Shown here piece after piece: positions 47,147-59,228 of a DNA stretch of 64,000 nt. This DNA comes from Pholiota molesta. Taxonomy: Eukaryota; Basidiomycota; Agaricomycetes; Agaricales; Strophariaceae. Numbering within the stretch: the first letter of the stretch is position 1; each line of letters opens with the position of its first letter. The translations under genes were made by a program, and so were the position numbers. The DNA lies in contig JACGCK010000045.1 in NCBI GenBank assembly GCA_014925825.1, positions 62,001 to 126,000 on the forward strand. Reading direction: 5' to 3'. The notes below the pieces were generated by a model. That model saw only the letters and a program-made list of their open reading frames with translations, had not been told where the DNA came from and did no database searches.

Positions 47147-49773
47147 TCACTTGCTTAAAATGTCGGCCGCCTGTTACACGAGAGCATTCATAAGGTAAAT
47201 CATATTTGCAGTTGGGAATGAAGCGCAAGTACCTTTTCGCCGATAGCATATGCAACAGATTGAGTGTGGCAAGCCAATTCCTAATAGCAAATAATCATAT
47301 CCATAAATGATTCACGAGGAAAGTGCAAGATCAAATACCATTGGAAGAATAGAAAGATCGACCTGTGAAACACATATTATTTAGCCAGCCGAGCAGATAG
47401 AAACTGGGCTCGCTACTTACGACGCGTAGCTTATTGGTCCCATAAACTCTGAGTTCACTGTCAACAACGCCTCCGTCCTCTCGGGGAAGCATTGCGGCCG
47501 TTCCGACGGGATGGAAGACAGGCCCGGAATTCTCTTTCACATACTGCCTTAATTTCTCTTCGTCCCCAACCACCTCGGAGCTCGGGAGCACATGCGAGCG
47601 CACAATACCGGCCATTGGCGGCGTTGCAACGAGCTTCAACGTCAACTTTGTAATGTGAACGAGGAGATCAAGATCAGCTTCGTTGCCGAAGTAATTTGGG
47701 TCTATAAGAGGCGGCGCAAGAGGATTGGAAGAGCCGATATGAACCATTCCACGGGAGAGGGGGTGCATAAGGGCGCTGACGAGGGTGGCGTATCTTTTCC
47801 CTGGGACAGGGGCAGTACCAGGGATCTGCTGGTGCCCATTATAAATTAGAATCCTGGTAAGAAAGACGATCAGCGAAAAATCTATAGCGAAAGGGTTTGA
47901 ATGCTGCCGACTTACTCTGCTTGAGCAAGATGATCCTGCGTCGACCAACTCTTCTGTAGCTCAAATTGTTTCTGGAGGCCACTTGCGAGAGCTGGAGATG
48001 TTATGGCTTCCAAGTGATTACTTAACAATACGGCAGCCTTCTCTTTCCATGCACGAATATCTTCCGGAGCGCCCAAATCTTTACTGGAAACGAAAATAAA
48101 ACCTTGGGCAGGAACCAAAGACAGCAATCCTTTTTGCTGCTTGCTGGTGTAAAAAATAGAGATAAATTCATTGGTCGTCATGAGGGAAATTTGCAGACTT
48201 ACTAAAGTTCTTGGTGTTTCGCGAGTTCTACAGGATCGGAAAGCACGTCCATAGTCTCAAACTTGGGATCTATCTCAAAAACAGACCGGACACAGACATG
48301 ATCCTCTGACAGTCTGAATAAGAGAAAATATTTGTTTCGTTGTGCCGCGGTACTCACGAAGATTCTCGCCTACACCGGGAAGGTCAATAATCGGCGTAAT
48401 ATCATGTGCTTGTAGGATCTTGCTGTTCCCAATCCCGGAAAGTTCCAATAGCTGAGGCGTTTGGAAGGTTCCTAGAATAAGGAACGAGATGGTCAATAGT
48501 GAGAAACCTCATGAACGGGTGCTACCTACCAGCAGACAAGATTATTTCTCTCTGAACCCCATCGACAACATGCTGCACCTCCTCATGGATAAATTCTACG
48601 GCGGTGGCGGTCTGCAGCCCGTTATCCCCTTTCACAAAAATGATCTACGTGGAAAACGAGCAGTAAGTAATTGAACTTATGATATATATAGCATTTCGTA
48701 CGTACTTTGGTAACTTGAGAGTTTATAAGAACCGCGAGGTTAGGACGACTCGCATTAGGTTCGTAATATTCCGGCGCAGCGTACGAGCGCTTGGCGGTAC
48801 GGGGATCGACAGACGTAAATGATGTCATTGAACCGACATTGGTACCGTTAGCCTGTGGAGAGAAAGTGCTTTGTGAGTTAAATGAGAAAATAAAGACGAA
48901 CAATCAATTATTTAACCATCTCGGGATTTCTTGGAATTCCAAGTGCTTCCGCAGCATCGAAAAGCAATGCATGCTGGTCCGTGAACGTTGTAGGGAATGA
49001 CTTTTTGATTGGCCCTATATCACACACCGAGAATCAGTGAAACCACCTTCACTGCAATTAAGATACCTTACCATTAATTCCATGGAAGGCAGGATCTGGC
49101 TTGACTGCGTACTTCTCCTCATCGGCGGTTGAGAGGTTACTGGGAAATGTAGTCTCGCTCTGGGAGGATTGCTCAGTAGATGTCAAGTTTAATCTTTGTG
49201 TTGCCTACCTTCTTCATGTACCCGAGGAGAGACTCCCAATTCCAACCTTTATTTCCAAGCTTCTCAAGGGCGTCAAATTCTTCTCTGGAGGGACGAAACA
49301 TTCCTAAGAAATTGTTCTTGGGAGGCATCAGAGATCTGTCTGAGCTGAAGCATGAGCGATGAGGACTACCATAGAAGATCCGCCCAATCCCTTTCCCCGA
49401 GGTTGGAGCACAGCTGCACCGCCTGCATGAGCTTGGGGAACAGAAAAGAATGACCAATCGTAGGTGGGGTGAAAGATGGTTTTTCCGATCAATCCTCGAA
49501 AAGGAAACATAAATTAGCTTGAGCCCAAATACATGTCGAGCTGCCTACCTGGGACATTGATTTCAGGGATGTTATTGTGGTGTGTCCCAGCTTCGATTAC
49601 GCCTACCATAACATCTTTATCTTCGCTGAGTCTTATAGGGCTGGTCAGCAAGATAGAGAGGCGATCGCAGGTAATTCGGTACCTTGCAGCGAGTGTGAGG
49701 CCGGCGGTACCTCCCCTAGAATGAGATAATCGAATTTAATGAGTTTGAATTGCTCGACGGAAACAATAGGCAT
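47147..49773 (-). CDS. GMC oxidoreductase, with an apparent frame break near the start
   Basis: FAD-dependent glucose-methanol-choline oxidoreductase (aryl-alcohol/alcohol oxidase-like), built from many short exons. Start ATG at 49773 leads into FDYLIL and should continue GGGTAGLTLAAR, but the DNA reads CTAGGGGAGG, one G short for that frame. Further motifs: PRGKGLGGSSM, NNFLGMFRPSREEF, REIILSAGTFQTPQLLELSG, GVGENLQDH and, at the C terminus, the catalytic HPVGTAAMLPREDGG and ACHTQSVAYAIGEK, each with its histidine. Stop at 47149-47147. Apart from the break, frames join well through 50-60 nt introns. Such enzymes often act outside the cell in lignocellulose breakdown, but no signal peptide is visible here, so an intracellular role is possible. 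The break may be a real mutation, a sequencing error or an unrecognised intron. Confidence 0.82.
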
Positions 49774-50373
49774 CGTTGAATGAAGGAAAGGTGGGTCTTA
49801 CATGGGATCAAAGGAAGGCGATTTAAATGTCAGCGCTCGGCCTGGATCTTGCCTGTGTATTTCTTGTGGGCTGTGGACAACCTGTGGGCGCATTTGCCGA
49901 CGTACGATGATGTACAGTAGTACTTATGAACACCATGAGAAAGATACCGCTAATACGAACCTTCCATTAAGTAGTAGGTTCATTTTTGAAGACCATGCTT
50001 CTTTGTCTCGTGTGTTGTGTCCTATCGATGAGTGAATACACTGTCTGGGACCTGGGCCCTCGACAGTCAACACCCACTGTCTACCAGATACATTGCCTGC
50101 TGGTTCGTGAACAATGAGGGCTCAAATCCAACTGGCGCCGTATGAGGCATGTGCGGAACCTATGTTTAGCTGCCCTTCGAGCAGATCACAGATAGACATT
50201 GAAGAAACGCAGGCATTAAATCCCGTTATACAACAACATTCCATACTTTTGCTATTCAATCATCTGGCATGTATGCAACAAGAACAGTTAGAAGAATTAA
50301 AATAAGAGTTACAAAGCGACGCAACTGTCAGCACCACCATGAGGATATCATACATAAACTAACCACGCTAAAT
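49774..50373. other. Spacer between GMC gene and thiolase 1
   Basis: About 600 bp; no exon supported. Confidence 0.5.
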
Positions 50374-51754
50374 CTAATGCTCGCTCACGAACACAGCAGC
50401 CATCCCCATCCCGGAGCCGATGCACATGCTGTTGACGAACACCCTGCCGCCGGTCTGCTTGGCGACATTCAGGGCAGTGGCAACCTGGCGCGCGCCAGTG
50501 CATCCCAGCGGGTGGCCGATGGCAATAGCACCGCCGTTAACGTTGACCTTCTCGAAGGGGATCTTGAGGTGCTGTACGCTGAAGACGGCCTGCGACGCGA
50601 ACGCCTCGTTGATCTCGTAGAAGTCGACGTCGTCGAGGGTGATGCCCGCGAGGTCGAGTGCCCGCGGGATGGCGTAGGCTGGGCCGACACCCATGATCCG
50701 CGGTGGGACGCCGATGGTGGCAGCGGTGACGAATTTTCCGAGAACGGGTAGTCCGAGGCGCTTGGCGACAGAGCGGCGGGTGAGGATGACGGCGGCTGCA
50801 CCATCAGACACTTGAGATGCGTTACCTGAGAAAAAAATAAAACGATGAGTTGGAATGAAGACAGAATAGTACCTGTACATACCAGCATGAGTGGAACCGT
50901 CCTTCGAGAAAGCGGGCTTGAGCTTGCCCAGGCTCTCGGCGGTGACACCGTCCCGAATGCCGTCGTCTTGGTCAACCACAATAGTCGTCTCCTTCTCCGT
51001 CTTCGGGTCAACCCACTTGGCTGTAATGGGGACAATCTCAGCCTTGAATTTTCCAGCCTTGTTGGCGGCGGCGGCCTTCTGGAACGACTTGGCGGCAAAT
51101 TCGTCCTGGACTTTGCGAGTGATGCCGTAGTCCTTGGCGACGTTCTCCGAAGTGATACCCATGGGCAGCAGGCAGTCTTCAGCATCCTGGTTATCGAGGA
51201 TCTCGTCGGCAATATCTGGGGCAGCGCGGGCTCCATAACCGAATGTCATCGACTCAACGCCAGCACCTACAACGATATTGTTAAGAACGAAAGTGGATAG
51301 CGTTGTACGAACGACGTACCGATACCGATGTCGATCTGGCCTGCGCGAATTTGGTTGGCGATTTGGTTGATGGCGGTCAGACCAGACGAGCATTGTCGGT
51401 TGACCGTGTTAATCGAGGTCTCGACGGGGATGCCAGCGTAGAGAGCAGCCATACGAGCAGCGGAGGCTCCTCCACCCGGGGGTAGGACATTGCCGACCGA
51501 GATGTCCTCGATGAGTTTGGGGTCGAGGTTGATTTTGGAATAGGCAGCGCGAAGGACATGTGAAAGGATAAGCTCGGGTTTGGTGTCTTTGAAACCGCCT
51601 TTCTTGCCCTGAGAAACCGTTACAATCGCGTCTGACACACCAACAACAAAATGCTTACTTTAGTGATGGCAGAGCGGACGGCGGAGACGATAACGATGTC
51701 GTTGTCGTGCTTTTGGAGGAGAGCGGCCTTTCCTGACGAGGTTTGTGTAGACAT
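50374..51754 (-). CDS. POT1: 3-ketoacyl-CoA thiolase (paralogue 1)
   Basis: Acetyl-CoA C-acyltransferase, the last step of fatty acid beta-oxidation, probably peroxisomal. Four exons: 51754-51659, 51608-51320, 51266-50883 and 50825-50374; 406 residues. Active-site Cys in [15 protein letters not shown], catalytic His in [18 protein letters not shown] and second Cys in [12 protein letters not shown]; also [11 protein letters not shown] and [10 protein letters not shown]. Length is normal for the family. No C-terminal SKL-type signal (ends VFVSEH); peroxisomal thiolases usually use an N-terminal PTS2, and only a weak match (KAALLQKHD) is seen. The same intron positions occur in the paralogue at 57806-59228. 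Confidence 0.95.
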
Positions 51755-51993
51755 TGTACAGGGCGTGGTGGTGTTGGATGATGAGGCGAGGGGATCCGAC
51801 GCCCCTTATAAGCACGGGTATTCATGGTTGCCGGATCTCCAATCACATGCTCACTTCGCGCGCCAATCTTTGTCGGATGTCTTCAATAACCGTTAACAAA
51901 GCTCCTGAGTTGGACAACTTGGACTAAACAGGACTAACCACAACGTTACCCATCTCGGCCCATTCCTGGGGTTGGAGGTGGGATGCAGTTCAT

Positions 51994-52205
51994 CTGTCTT
52001 TGCGTATCTGATAAGTATCCATTGGCTCCGCTTTAAGTAATCGCTCCTCAAGGACACGGCCTATCCACCAATTAATCACGGGAACAACACATGAAAGTCT
52101 GGTTATCCTAATCACGAATTTCAAGCAGTAAACATGAACAGAGAAATAGATGGTTGTACCTTTGAAAACCAACCCTGCAGGACTTTGTACATATTCGCAA
52201 CGTAC
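51994..52205. repeat. Diverged tandem duplication, copy 1
   Basis: Matches 52221-52438 in order: TATCC..TTGGCT, GGA(C/T)ACGG, CTAATCACGAA, TTCAAGCAGTA, GGTTGTACCT, AACCAACCCTGCAGGACT and GTACATATTCGCAA. Spacing about 230 bp, same orientation. Confidence 0.8.
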
Positions 52206-52220
52206 GCGAGGTAGAGTTCG

Positions 52221-52438
52221 TCTGTGTTTGTGTATCTCTTTGAAGTTTGGTATCCCTTGGCTTCGCTCCGATTGCTCCTTAAGGATACGGACTCGACCTT
52301 TCCTGGATTATTCACCAGTTTTTCACATGGGATTCTGGTGAGTCCTGACCCTAATCACGAAATTCAAGCAGTACGGTTGTACCTAAGGTCCAGTGAAACC
52401 AACCCTGCAGGACTCTGTACATATTCGCAATGTACCTG
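52221..52438. repeat. Diverged tandem duplication, copy 2
   Basis: Second copy of the unit at 51994-52205, adjacent and in the same orientation. The best conserved end is AACCAACCCTGCAGGACT followed by GTACATATTCGCAA. Confidence 0.8.
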
Positions 52439-53654
52439 GATCTGGCAGGATGTTGATACAACCTTCAATTGCCTATTCCGGGTTCCATAATGAGCAAACG
52501 GGCAGATACGAGCATTGAGTGGAACAGAAATTTGCCATCGCCAACCCATTGTGCGTGCGTTGCCTACATTTAGTCATAAATAGCGCATATATGTACTTCT
52601 GGGGACATCAAAACATTTTGTAAGAATCAGGGTTCCAGCTAGAATGAGTGGAACACATTACGCATGACGATCCTTTACTTGCTGCAAAAGAAATGAAGTA
52701 TCCACTAAACATCTTGAACAATATGTTTCCCAGCCTCACAATGCCAGGACGTACAGAGGGGAAAGGTCATGGTGATGACAGGAAGAAAGAGGTGAAGAGC
52801 CTGAGGTGCGAAGTGGGATTAATTAAATGTGATATGTGATGAGTAAAGATGCACACATCACAAACACCAGTGACCACGTTCTACTTTCCTTCTGCTTTCT
52901 TTCTTCCATTATACCTTTGCCTACGACCCTCTCAGAATCTTTCAATAACAGCAATAGGAGCAGTGGTATCTGTGGTGTTTGCATAACAGCCGTGCCCATG
53001 CCATTGAATGCTCAGTGATGAGACTCAACTCAAGACATGTGTCGTTTGTTTTGAAGGACTGTTCTCTCGCAGGAGCGGATCCTTTATGAATTAGAGCGTC
53101 CGAATACAATACTGAGGTCCACATCTGGTATGTCTGCCCACCTTCTGTGCCACCGGCCTCAGCTACTCAGCCATGCATAGACCCAACAATCTGTTGTGTT
53201 TCTTCTCCCAGATCCAGGATAGAACCATCATTGAATCACCAGTGGCAGCAAACGCAGTGGGAACCCCTCGAATACTCGGAACAGGCGTGCGTTCTCTCTG
53301 GATAATCAACACTCTTTGGTGCCATAATCTATGCTCTTTGGAGCTCTGCCGTGGATATTTTGGGACTTTTTGCGATGTATGTGCTATTCGACTGTTAGAT
53401 TCAAGTCAATTGACCATAATTTATTACCTAGGCAGTGGCTAGGATTGGCTCGCTCTGGGCTCGATGATACGCTTGTAGTTTAGCTTTGTGGCTCGGCTGT
53501 GGCTGTTCAGAGTATTTGTATCATGGTATGTCATCTTTGGAGCCCTGGGAATATACGGCTGTTCGGCTCTATCTCATCTGGAACCTTACCTTAACTTAGA
53601 ACGCCCAACATCGTGCTGATTCTGGGGGTATCTGACGCCCAAACGAAGCCTACC

Positions 53655-56004
53655 ATGCTGCTCGACCTTCCAACAGAACTGGTCGTGCAGATCTTCTTCC
53701 ATCTGTCTCCCATCGACCTGGTTTCATGTCAGCTCACATGCAAATATCTCCACAGCGTCGTGCAGGACAGCGTCGTGCTGCAGTATCACATGGCGCTCAT
53801 CGCGGCAAAGGCGAGCGACAACCCATGCTCCCCTCTCCCAGTGTCCACGAAGCTAGCGCAGTTGAAGAACGGAGAGCGAGCGTGGGCGATTCTCAAACCG
53901 ACGTTCACGACGACGATCCCTGTGGACCACAACCCGTCGGGAATCTACGACCTGACGGGCGGCGTATATCTTCTCGGGAACCACAACAGGCAGGATTTGC
54001 ACTACCTGCGCTTGCCAAGCCATCCAGATGAGAAAACGGGGTGGAACACAATCAAGGTTGGACGAACGATCATCGATATGGGGCTCTGTGTATATGAGCA
54101 TGATCTAATAGCTGTCGTCACAACGTATGTCCTTTCCTACTGGCCGTGGAGCACTTACTGATCACCGACCACAGCACGCCAGTTCCAGGAAACCCTGTAA
54201 CCTATGACATCGAGCTCATGCTTTTCGAGTTCTCGACGGGGAAGCCACATCCACAAGCCCAAAAACACACCATCCATGTCATGAACACACTATGGAAGAA
54301 GCCCGCCATCGGGATCGAAATCGTCGGGGACAACCTGGTTCTGATCCTGTTCTATCATCGCAATGAGGCCGCCCCCGATGACAGAGTATTCATCTTTGAA
54401 TGGAAGACTGCCGTGACAAAAACAGTGTGTCTCATTTCTCTGTATTGGATACCTGTTTATTGATAAGATAGAGCTTTGCGGTACCATACGATACATATAC
54501 AGGCCTGATTTTCCTCACTGAAGACATCATCCTCCTACCCAATACACAAACCAATGCCCTCGATATTTTCCGTATCCCATCGACGCCCAACGCGGACAGC
54601 GCTGCACACATCCCGCTTGTCACGCTGGCGCTGCCCCAACTTGCGGAAAGCCGGGCCGTAGGGGGCATCTCGTGTCGCGCGGAGCCCAATCCCATTGGGG
54701 CCTCCTCGTACCTCTGCAAAAAGAAAGAGGCACGGGAGCGCGCGGCTGCGGCGTCGAACGGGCCCGAGGAAGAGGACATGTTCCCGAAGCGCGGGTACCT
54801 GGCGAGCGCGGAGGAGGCGATCTGCATCTTTGCGCTGCGGGTCCTGGGCGTGCAGCTGGGGAACTTCCAGTTCGGGCACACATTCACGTTCGTGGTGCAC
54901 CGAAACGCGATCGTCGACGTGGTGCACGCGTTTGAGAGGGCGCGCGCGGGCGAGGCTGCTGCTACTGTTGCTGCTCCGGCGATGGAGTTGGAGTTGGACG
55001 CGGGTGCGCCGTCTGCCGCACCCGATGACACTTCCGCCACCCCCGCGCCCGCCGCACCTTCCCCACCCCGGATTCCGTGGACGGAATGGGGCCCGGCGAT
55101 CACGCGCTGGTTCAACTCGGACAGCATCCCGACGCGGTGGATCACGACGACCGCGGGGCAGCGGTGCGTGCTGATCGCGGACAGCGCGCCGGACACGGGG
55201 TTCCCGTACGTGGTGCTCGACTTCAACGCGGAGAGCGTGCGGCGGATGAAGCGCTGGCAGAAGGCGCGCACGCTGCGCGAGAAGGAGCGCGAGCGCCGGG
55301 CGCGGGAGCGCGAGCGGGAACGGGCGATGGAGGAGGCGCGGGAGTGGGCGGAGGCGTCCGGGGGCGGTGGAGGGGAGAATGAGGATGAGGCGGCGTGGTA
55401 TGATATCCCGCGGACGAGGAGGATGGAGAGGAGCCGGTGGTGCATCATACAGGTGTGGCGATCGTTGATGATGAAATCTTATTTGAGGAGGGGCGTCGAG
55501 TATGCTGGGCCCCGAAGTCGTCGTCGAAATGATGGAGCAAGAAGAAGAAGGCGAAGGGGATTTAATGAACATGGACGAGGAATTGACCATCGAAGAAGAG
55601 GACGAGAATGCGTCGATGACATCGCCTGCGCCCGAAGCGTCGACGCTTTCCGACATCACGGCCATGATGGCAGATTCCGAGCGAGAGCCCATCAGCATCG
55701 AGCGCGACCCGAACAACCCGCTCGAAGGTACCGATAACAGTGCGGCGCGGCGGATCTGGTGCGTGACGACGTCGGAGATGGTCGAGCCCGCAGAGACGTT
55801 CGCGGAGCGGGTGGAAGGCCGGCTGCCATATGTGGCGTGTGCGAGTGCGCAGACATATGCATTCCATGGGGTGTTGTTGGATGAGGAACGGATTATCGGT
55901 ATTCGGGTGAGTGATCTGCTTTGGATACGCCCAATACGTGCTCAATCTGGGCTCTATATTTCTTTGATCCCAGACTGATTTTCTAGATCGGATACGCCAG
56001 ATAG
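53655..56004 (+). CDS. F-box domain protein with acidic and low-complexity C-terminal part
   Basis: Starts at the ATG of MLLDLPTELVVQIFFHLSPI, a typical F-box continuing DLVSCQLTCKYLHSVV. Exon 1 is 53655-54125 and exon 2 starts at 54176 (TPVPGNPVTYDIELMLFEFS). A later exon from about 54505 encodes GLIFLTEDIILLPNTQTNAL and a GC-rich stretch with long Arg/Glu-rich repeats (REKERERRARERERER). A 7-nt exon (54473-54479) may be needed between them. Between about 55380 and 55520 the frame must change; the final part is read in the frame of RIWCVTTSEMVEPAETF and LDEERIIGIR, then a short last exon ends at 56002-56004. The splicing of the 55.4-kb part is unresolved. Substrate adaptor of SCF ligases by family; target unknown. 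Confidence 0.7.
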
Positions 56005-57805
56005 AAGTACATCACTTTGGATAGGGTGTATTTGACTCGGATGAGGGCTTCGTTGAATCTAATGTTGAAGATTTACGACCAAGTGTCGAATTTCATTGAC
56101 AACGTGTCACAAGAAGAAAAACATAGTCTCCAGGTAAGTCACGACGACATGGCTGGAGACAGACGGAAATACTGGACTAAACGACTCTCATCCGAAAAAA
56201 GAAATTTCATGCAGGTTTTCGTCAGCACAAGAACTTCATCAAGGCATGTAAAGTTGGAATACACGTACGAGGTTTCGCCCAAACCAGGCTATACTCACAG
56301 AAGTGCTTCATACCACGTCGGCGGTTCCGCATTCTTTAGCACATCCTAATGTCGGTTGATATACTTCACATCATTCTTCCGCGCCATCTCCTTTGCTATC
56401 CAATTGCTCCTTTTCACTAGTCATCAGCAGTAAAGCAGTTTTAATACGTAGGTTCACCGAAATATAATCCATACATAATGGATCTCAGCCCGTGTATAAG
56501 TATGCGAAAACCATGATGGAAACTTTTAACCATCTTGTAATGTAGCTACGGTTATTATACCCATTCCGATTGCATTATGATGCCTCAGAAATGATGTGTA
56601 CTCATACAAGGATATTAGAATTATTTCATTACCATTACGATGTTGATCACGCAGTACGAACAATCCCAAAGTACCACAATCTTAGAAGAAGATAGATTCT
56701 ATCAAATTTCAATTGGGTTAGAATCTTTCCTGGGATTACAACTACCATAGATATCTTCATAAGCTACTTTTTACAGACAGTATTTCACACATTTCATCCA
56801 ATCTTACAGTGTTCCATGGGATTGTACAGCTACAAGATAGAGAATACAATGGAATCCATTTGTAAAGTTTCCGCAAGCTTTCCAAAGACTTGTGACTCTC
56901 AAATTCCTTGCGTAGGATTCCAGCTCAATAAACCCTTGTAATGATCACTTGCATTCTAATGAATTATATTATAGAACTGCCTTGCAAACGTCAGAAGTGT
57001 TCCGAGCATTTTATGGTGATTTATGACATTGTAATAAAGCTTCTATTATCCTACGTTTGTGACCAATGTATGGGATCTTAGAAGAACTTATAAAATTTCT
57101 TCACCTACTTATTGTAGAGGGCGCTTTAAGCTGCTTTAAGTTTTGGCGATGTACACATTCACCTAAACGCGCCCCGTCCATCTCAACTGTGTCCAGAGTC
57201 GGGCAGCCATCCCCGGTGCAGCACGAGCCGCATGGGAGTCGATCGAGTAGGAAGCCTTCCGCTAATTTGGGGCAAGAAATACAGCTCGTTGGCATACTTG
57301 GTAGTCTCCTGAAGCAGACTCTGATATGATATCAATGCTGATGATAAGTCAATCACATACTTAGGATAGTCTACCTTTTCCTTCTACCACTGGACCAATT
57401 CTTCGCAGTACAGTCAGATATATTCCACTCGATGCTTGTTGAAGAGGTTTTGGCACTCCGACATCCATGTCTCTCGCAACATACGGAATCAAAACATCTT
57501 GTGAATAAGGCGACAATGTGAAATTCATCTACTTCGATATGGCTATCGTTATGACACGAACATTTGTGCGAGTCTTGGCTCGTGGCGAAAGAAAATTTAT
57601 TTCACTGTAGCAAGGTAGAAAGTTGAATTCAAAGCTCAATCTGCGCTCATGGATTCTAGGACGACGCACTGAAAAGGAAGTTGCACCTTGGCACAGGTAT
57701 TCTGGCGATAGGACTAACATGGAGAGACGCATGCGGCATGATTAGTCGATTACAATGTATATAATCATCAAGGTCTTCGCAACAAAAATACAACCTTCGT
57801 TCTGC
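56005..57805. other. AT-rich intergenic region
   Basis: No gene I can support. Minus strand around 57295-57101 has a cysteine-rich open frame (CGSCCTGDGCP) and around 57525-57350 a coding-looking stretch (VLIPYVARDMDVGVPK), but they do not form a spliced gene and the cysteine pattern differs from the six-cysteine family. The segment 56360-57060 is strongly AT-rich. Confidence 0.4.
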
Positions 57806-59228
57806 TCACTGCTCACTAACGAACACCGACGCCATCCCCATCCCCGACCCAATGCACATACTCGTCACAAACACTTTCCCGCCCGTCTGTTTCGCAATAT
57901 TCATCCCCGTCGCTACCTGGCGCGCGCCGGTACACCCCAGCGGGTGGCCCATGGCAATCGCGCCCCCATGTACATTCACCTTCTCGAACGGGATGCCCAG
58001 ATGCTGTACGCTGTACACCGCCTGGCTCGCGAACGCCTCGTTGATCTCGAAGAAGTCGACGTCGGCGAGCGAGAGCCCAGTTTGGGTCAGGACGCGCGGG
58101 ATGGCGTAGGCTGGGCCCACGCCCATGATGTGGGGCGGCACGCCGACGCTGATGGCTGCTACGAACTTGCCGATTACGGGCAGGCCAAGACGGGTGGCGA
58201 CGGAGCGGCGGGCAAGGAGGACGGCCGCGGCGCCGTCGGATACCTGGGAAGCGTTACCTGCATACGCGAAGTTAAGTTACAGTTCAACTGAAAGACAACA
58301 GTCCTTGCTTACCTGCATGCGTCGTTCCGTCTTTGATGAACGCCGCTTTGAGCTTGCCCAAGCTTTCCGCGGTGACGCCATCCCGAATCCCATCGTCTTG
58401 GTCAACAACCTTCTCCTGCGTCGCGCCTGTCTTCGGGTCGACGACCGTGACCGTGATGGGCACGATCTCGTCTGTGAATTTCCCCGCCTTCTGTGCAGCG
58501 GCGGCCTTCTGGAACGATTTGGCGGCGAACGCGTCTTGGACCTGCCGTGTGATGGAGAACGTGCTCGCGACGTTCTCGGAGGTGATGCCCATGGGCAGCA
58601 TGCAGTCCTTCGCGGCTTGGGTGACGAGGACCTCGTCTGCGAGGCCGCCGATGCCCCCTGGACCGTATCCGAACGTCATGGATTCAACACCCGCGCCTAG
58701 CAGAAATATAATGTGAAAATAGGACAAGACCAGGGTAAGGACGCGTTCTTATAACGAGTACAGGGCAGTCGCACTACGCACCGATTCCAATGTCAATTTG
58801 GCCTACGCGGATCTCATTCGCTATCTGGTTGATAGCAGTCAGCCCAGACGAGCATTGTCGGTTCACAGTGTTGACGGAGGCTTCGATGGGGATTCCGGCG
58901 TGCAGGGCTGCCACGCGCGCGGCGCCGGCGCCTCCTCCAGCAGCAAGGACGTTGCCGACGGAGACGTCGTCGATGAGGATCGGGTCGAGGTTGGCTTTGG
59001 AGTACGAAGCGCGCAATACATGGGCAAGGATAACTTCGGGCTTGGTGTCCTTGAATCCTCCTTTCCGGCCCTGTATACGCCTTGTCTCAATAAACTATAT
59101 TCGTATGAATGTCCGAAACCACCCACCTTGGTGATGGCTGAGCGCACAGCAGATACAACAACCACGTCATCGTCGTGCTTTTGGAGAACAGCAGCTTTTG
59201 CTGACGAAACGGATTGAGTAGAAGCCAT
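57806..59228 (-). CDS. 3-ketoacyl-CoA thiolase (paralogue 2)
   Basis: Same reaction as the thiolase at 50374-51754. Four exons: 59228-59127, 59070-58782, 58696-58313 and 58257-57806; 408 residues. Exons 2, 3 and 4 have exactly the same lengths as in paralogue 1 (289, 384 and 452 nt). Catalytic residues are kept: [26 protein letters not shown] and [12 protein letters not shown]. It differs in loops such as GPGGIGGLADEVLVTQAAKD. Ends VFVSEQ. The two genes are in the same orientation about 6 kb apart, so a local duplication followed by divergence is likely; the F-box gene lies between them. Confidence 0.95.

Larger units (their letters stand above)
51755..53654. other. Gene-poor region with tandem duplication and possible mobile-element remnant
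   Basis: About 1.9 kb. The first part carries the promoter of thiolase 1 and a diverged tandem duplication (51994-52438). From about 52628 (CAGGGTTCCAGC) to about 53590 the base composition differs and resembles the hAT-like insertion near 31.7 kb, but I could not find matching ends or a target duplication. No gene supported; the plus-strand frame 53173-53442 has no domain. Confidence 0.4.

Noticed and set aside
50469..51236. 255-codon minus-strand ORF overlapping thiolase 1
   Set aside because: Different frame from the thiolase exons, Ser/Arg/Pro-rich, no domain; the thiolase frame contains all catalytic motifs.
54432..55716. Long minus-strand ORFs (338 and 393 codons) opposite the F-box gene
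   Set aside because: They are shadows of a GC-rich coding exon: low-complexity Arg/Ser/Pro text, no domain, while the plus strand joins in frame to an F-box.
57101..57295. Cysteine-rich minus-strand frame as a tenth member of the six-cysteine family
   Set aside because: Cysteine order differs (C-x2-C..C-x2-CC-x4-C..C), no signal peptide exon or microexon can be found upstream, and the phase pattern is missing.
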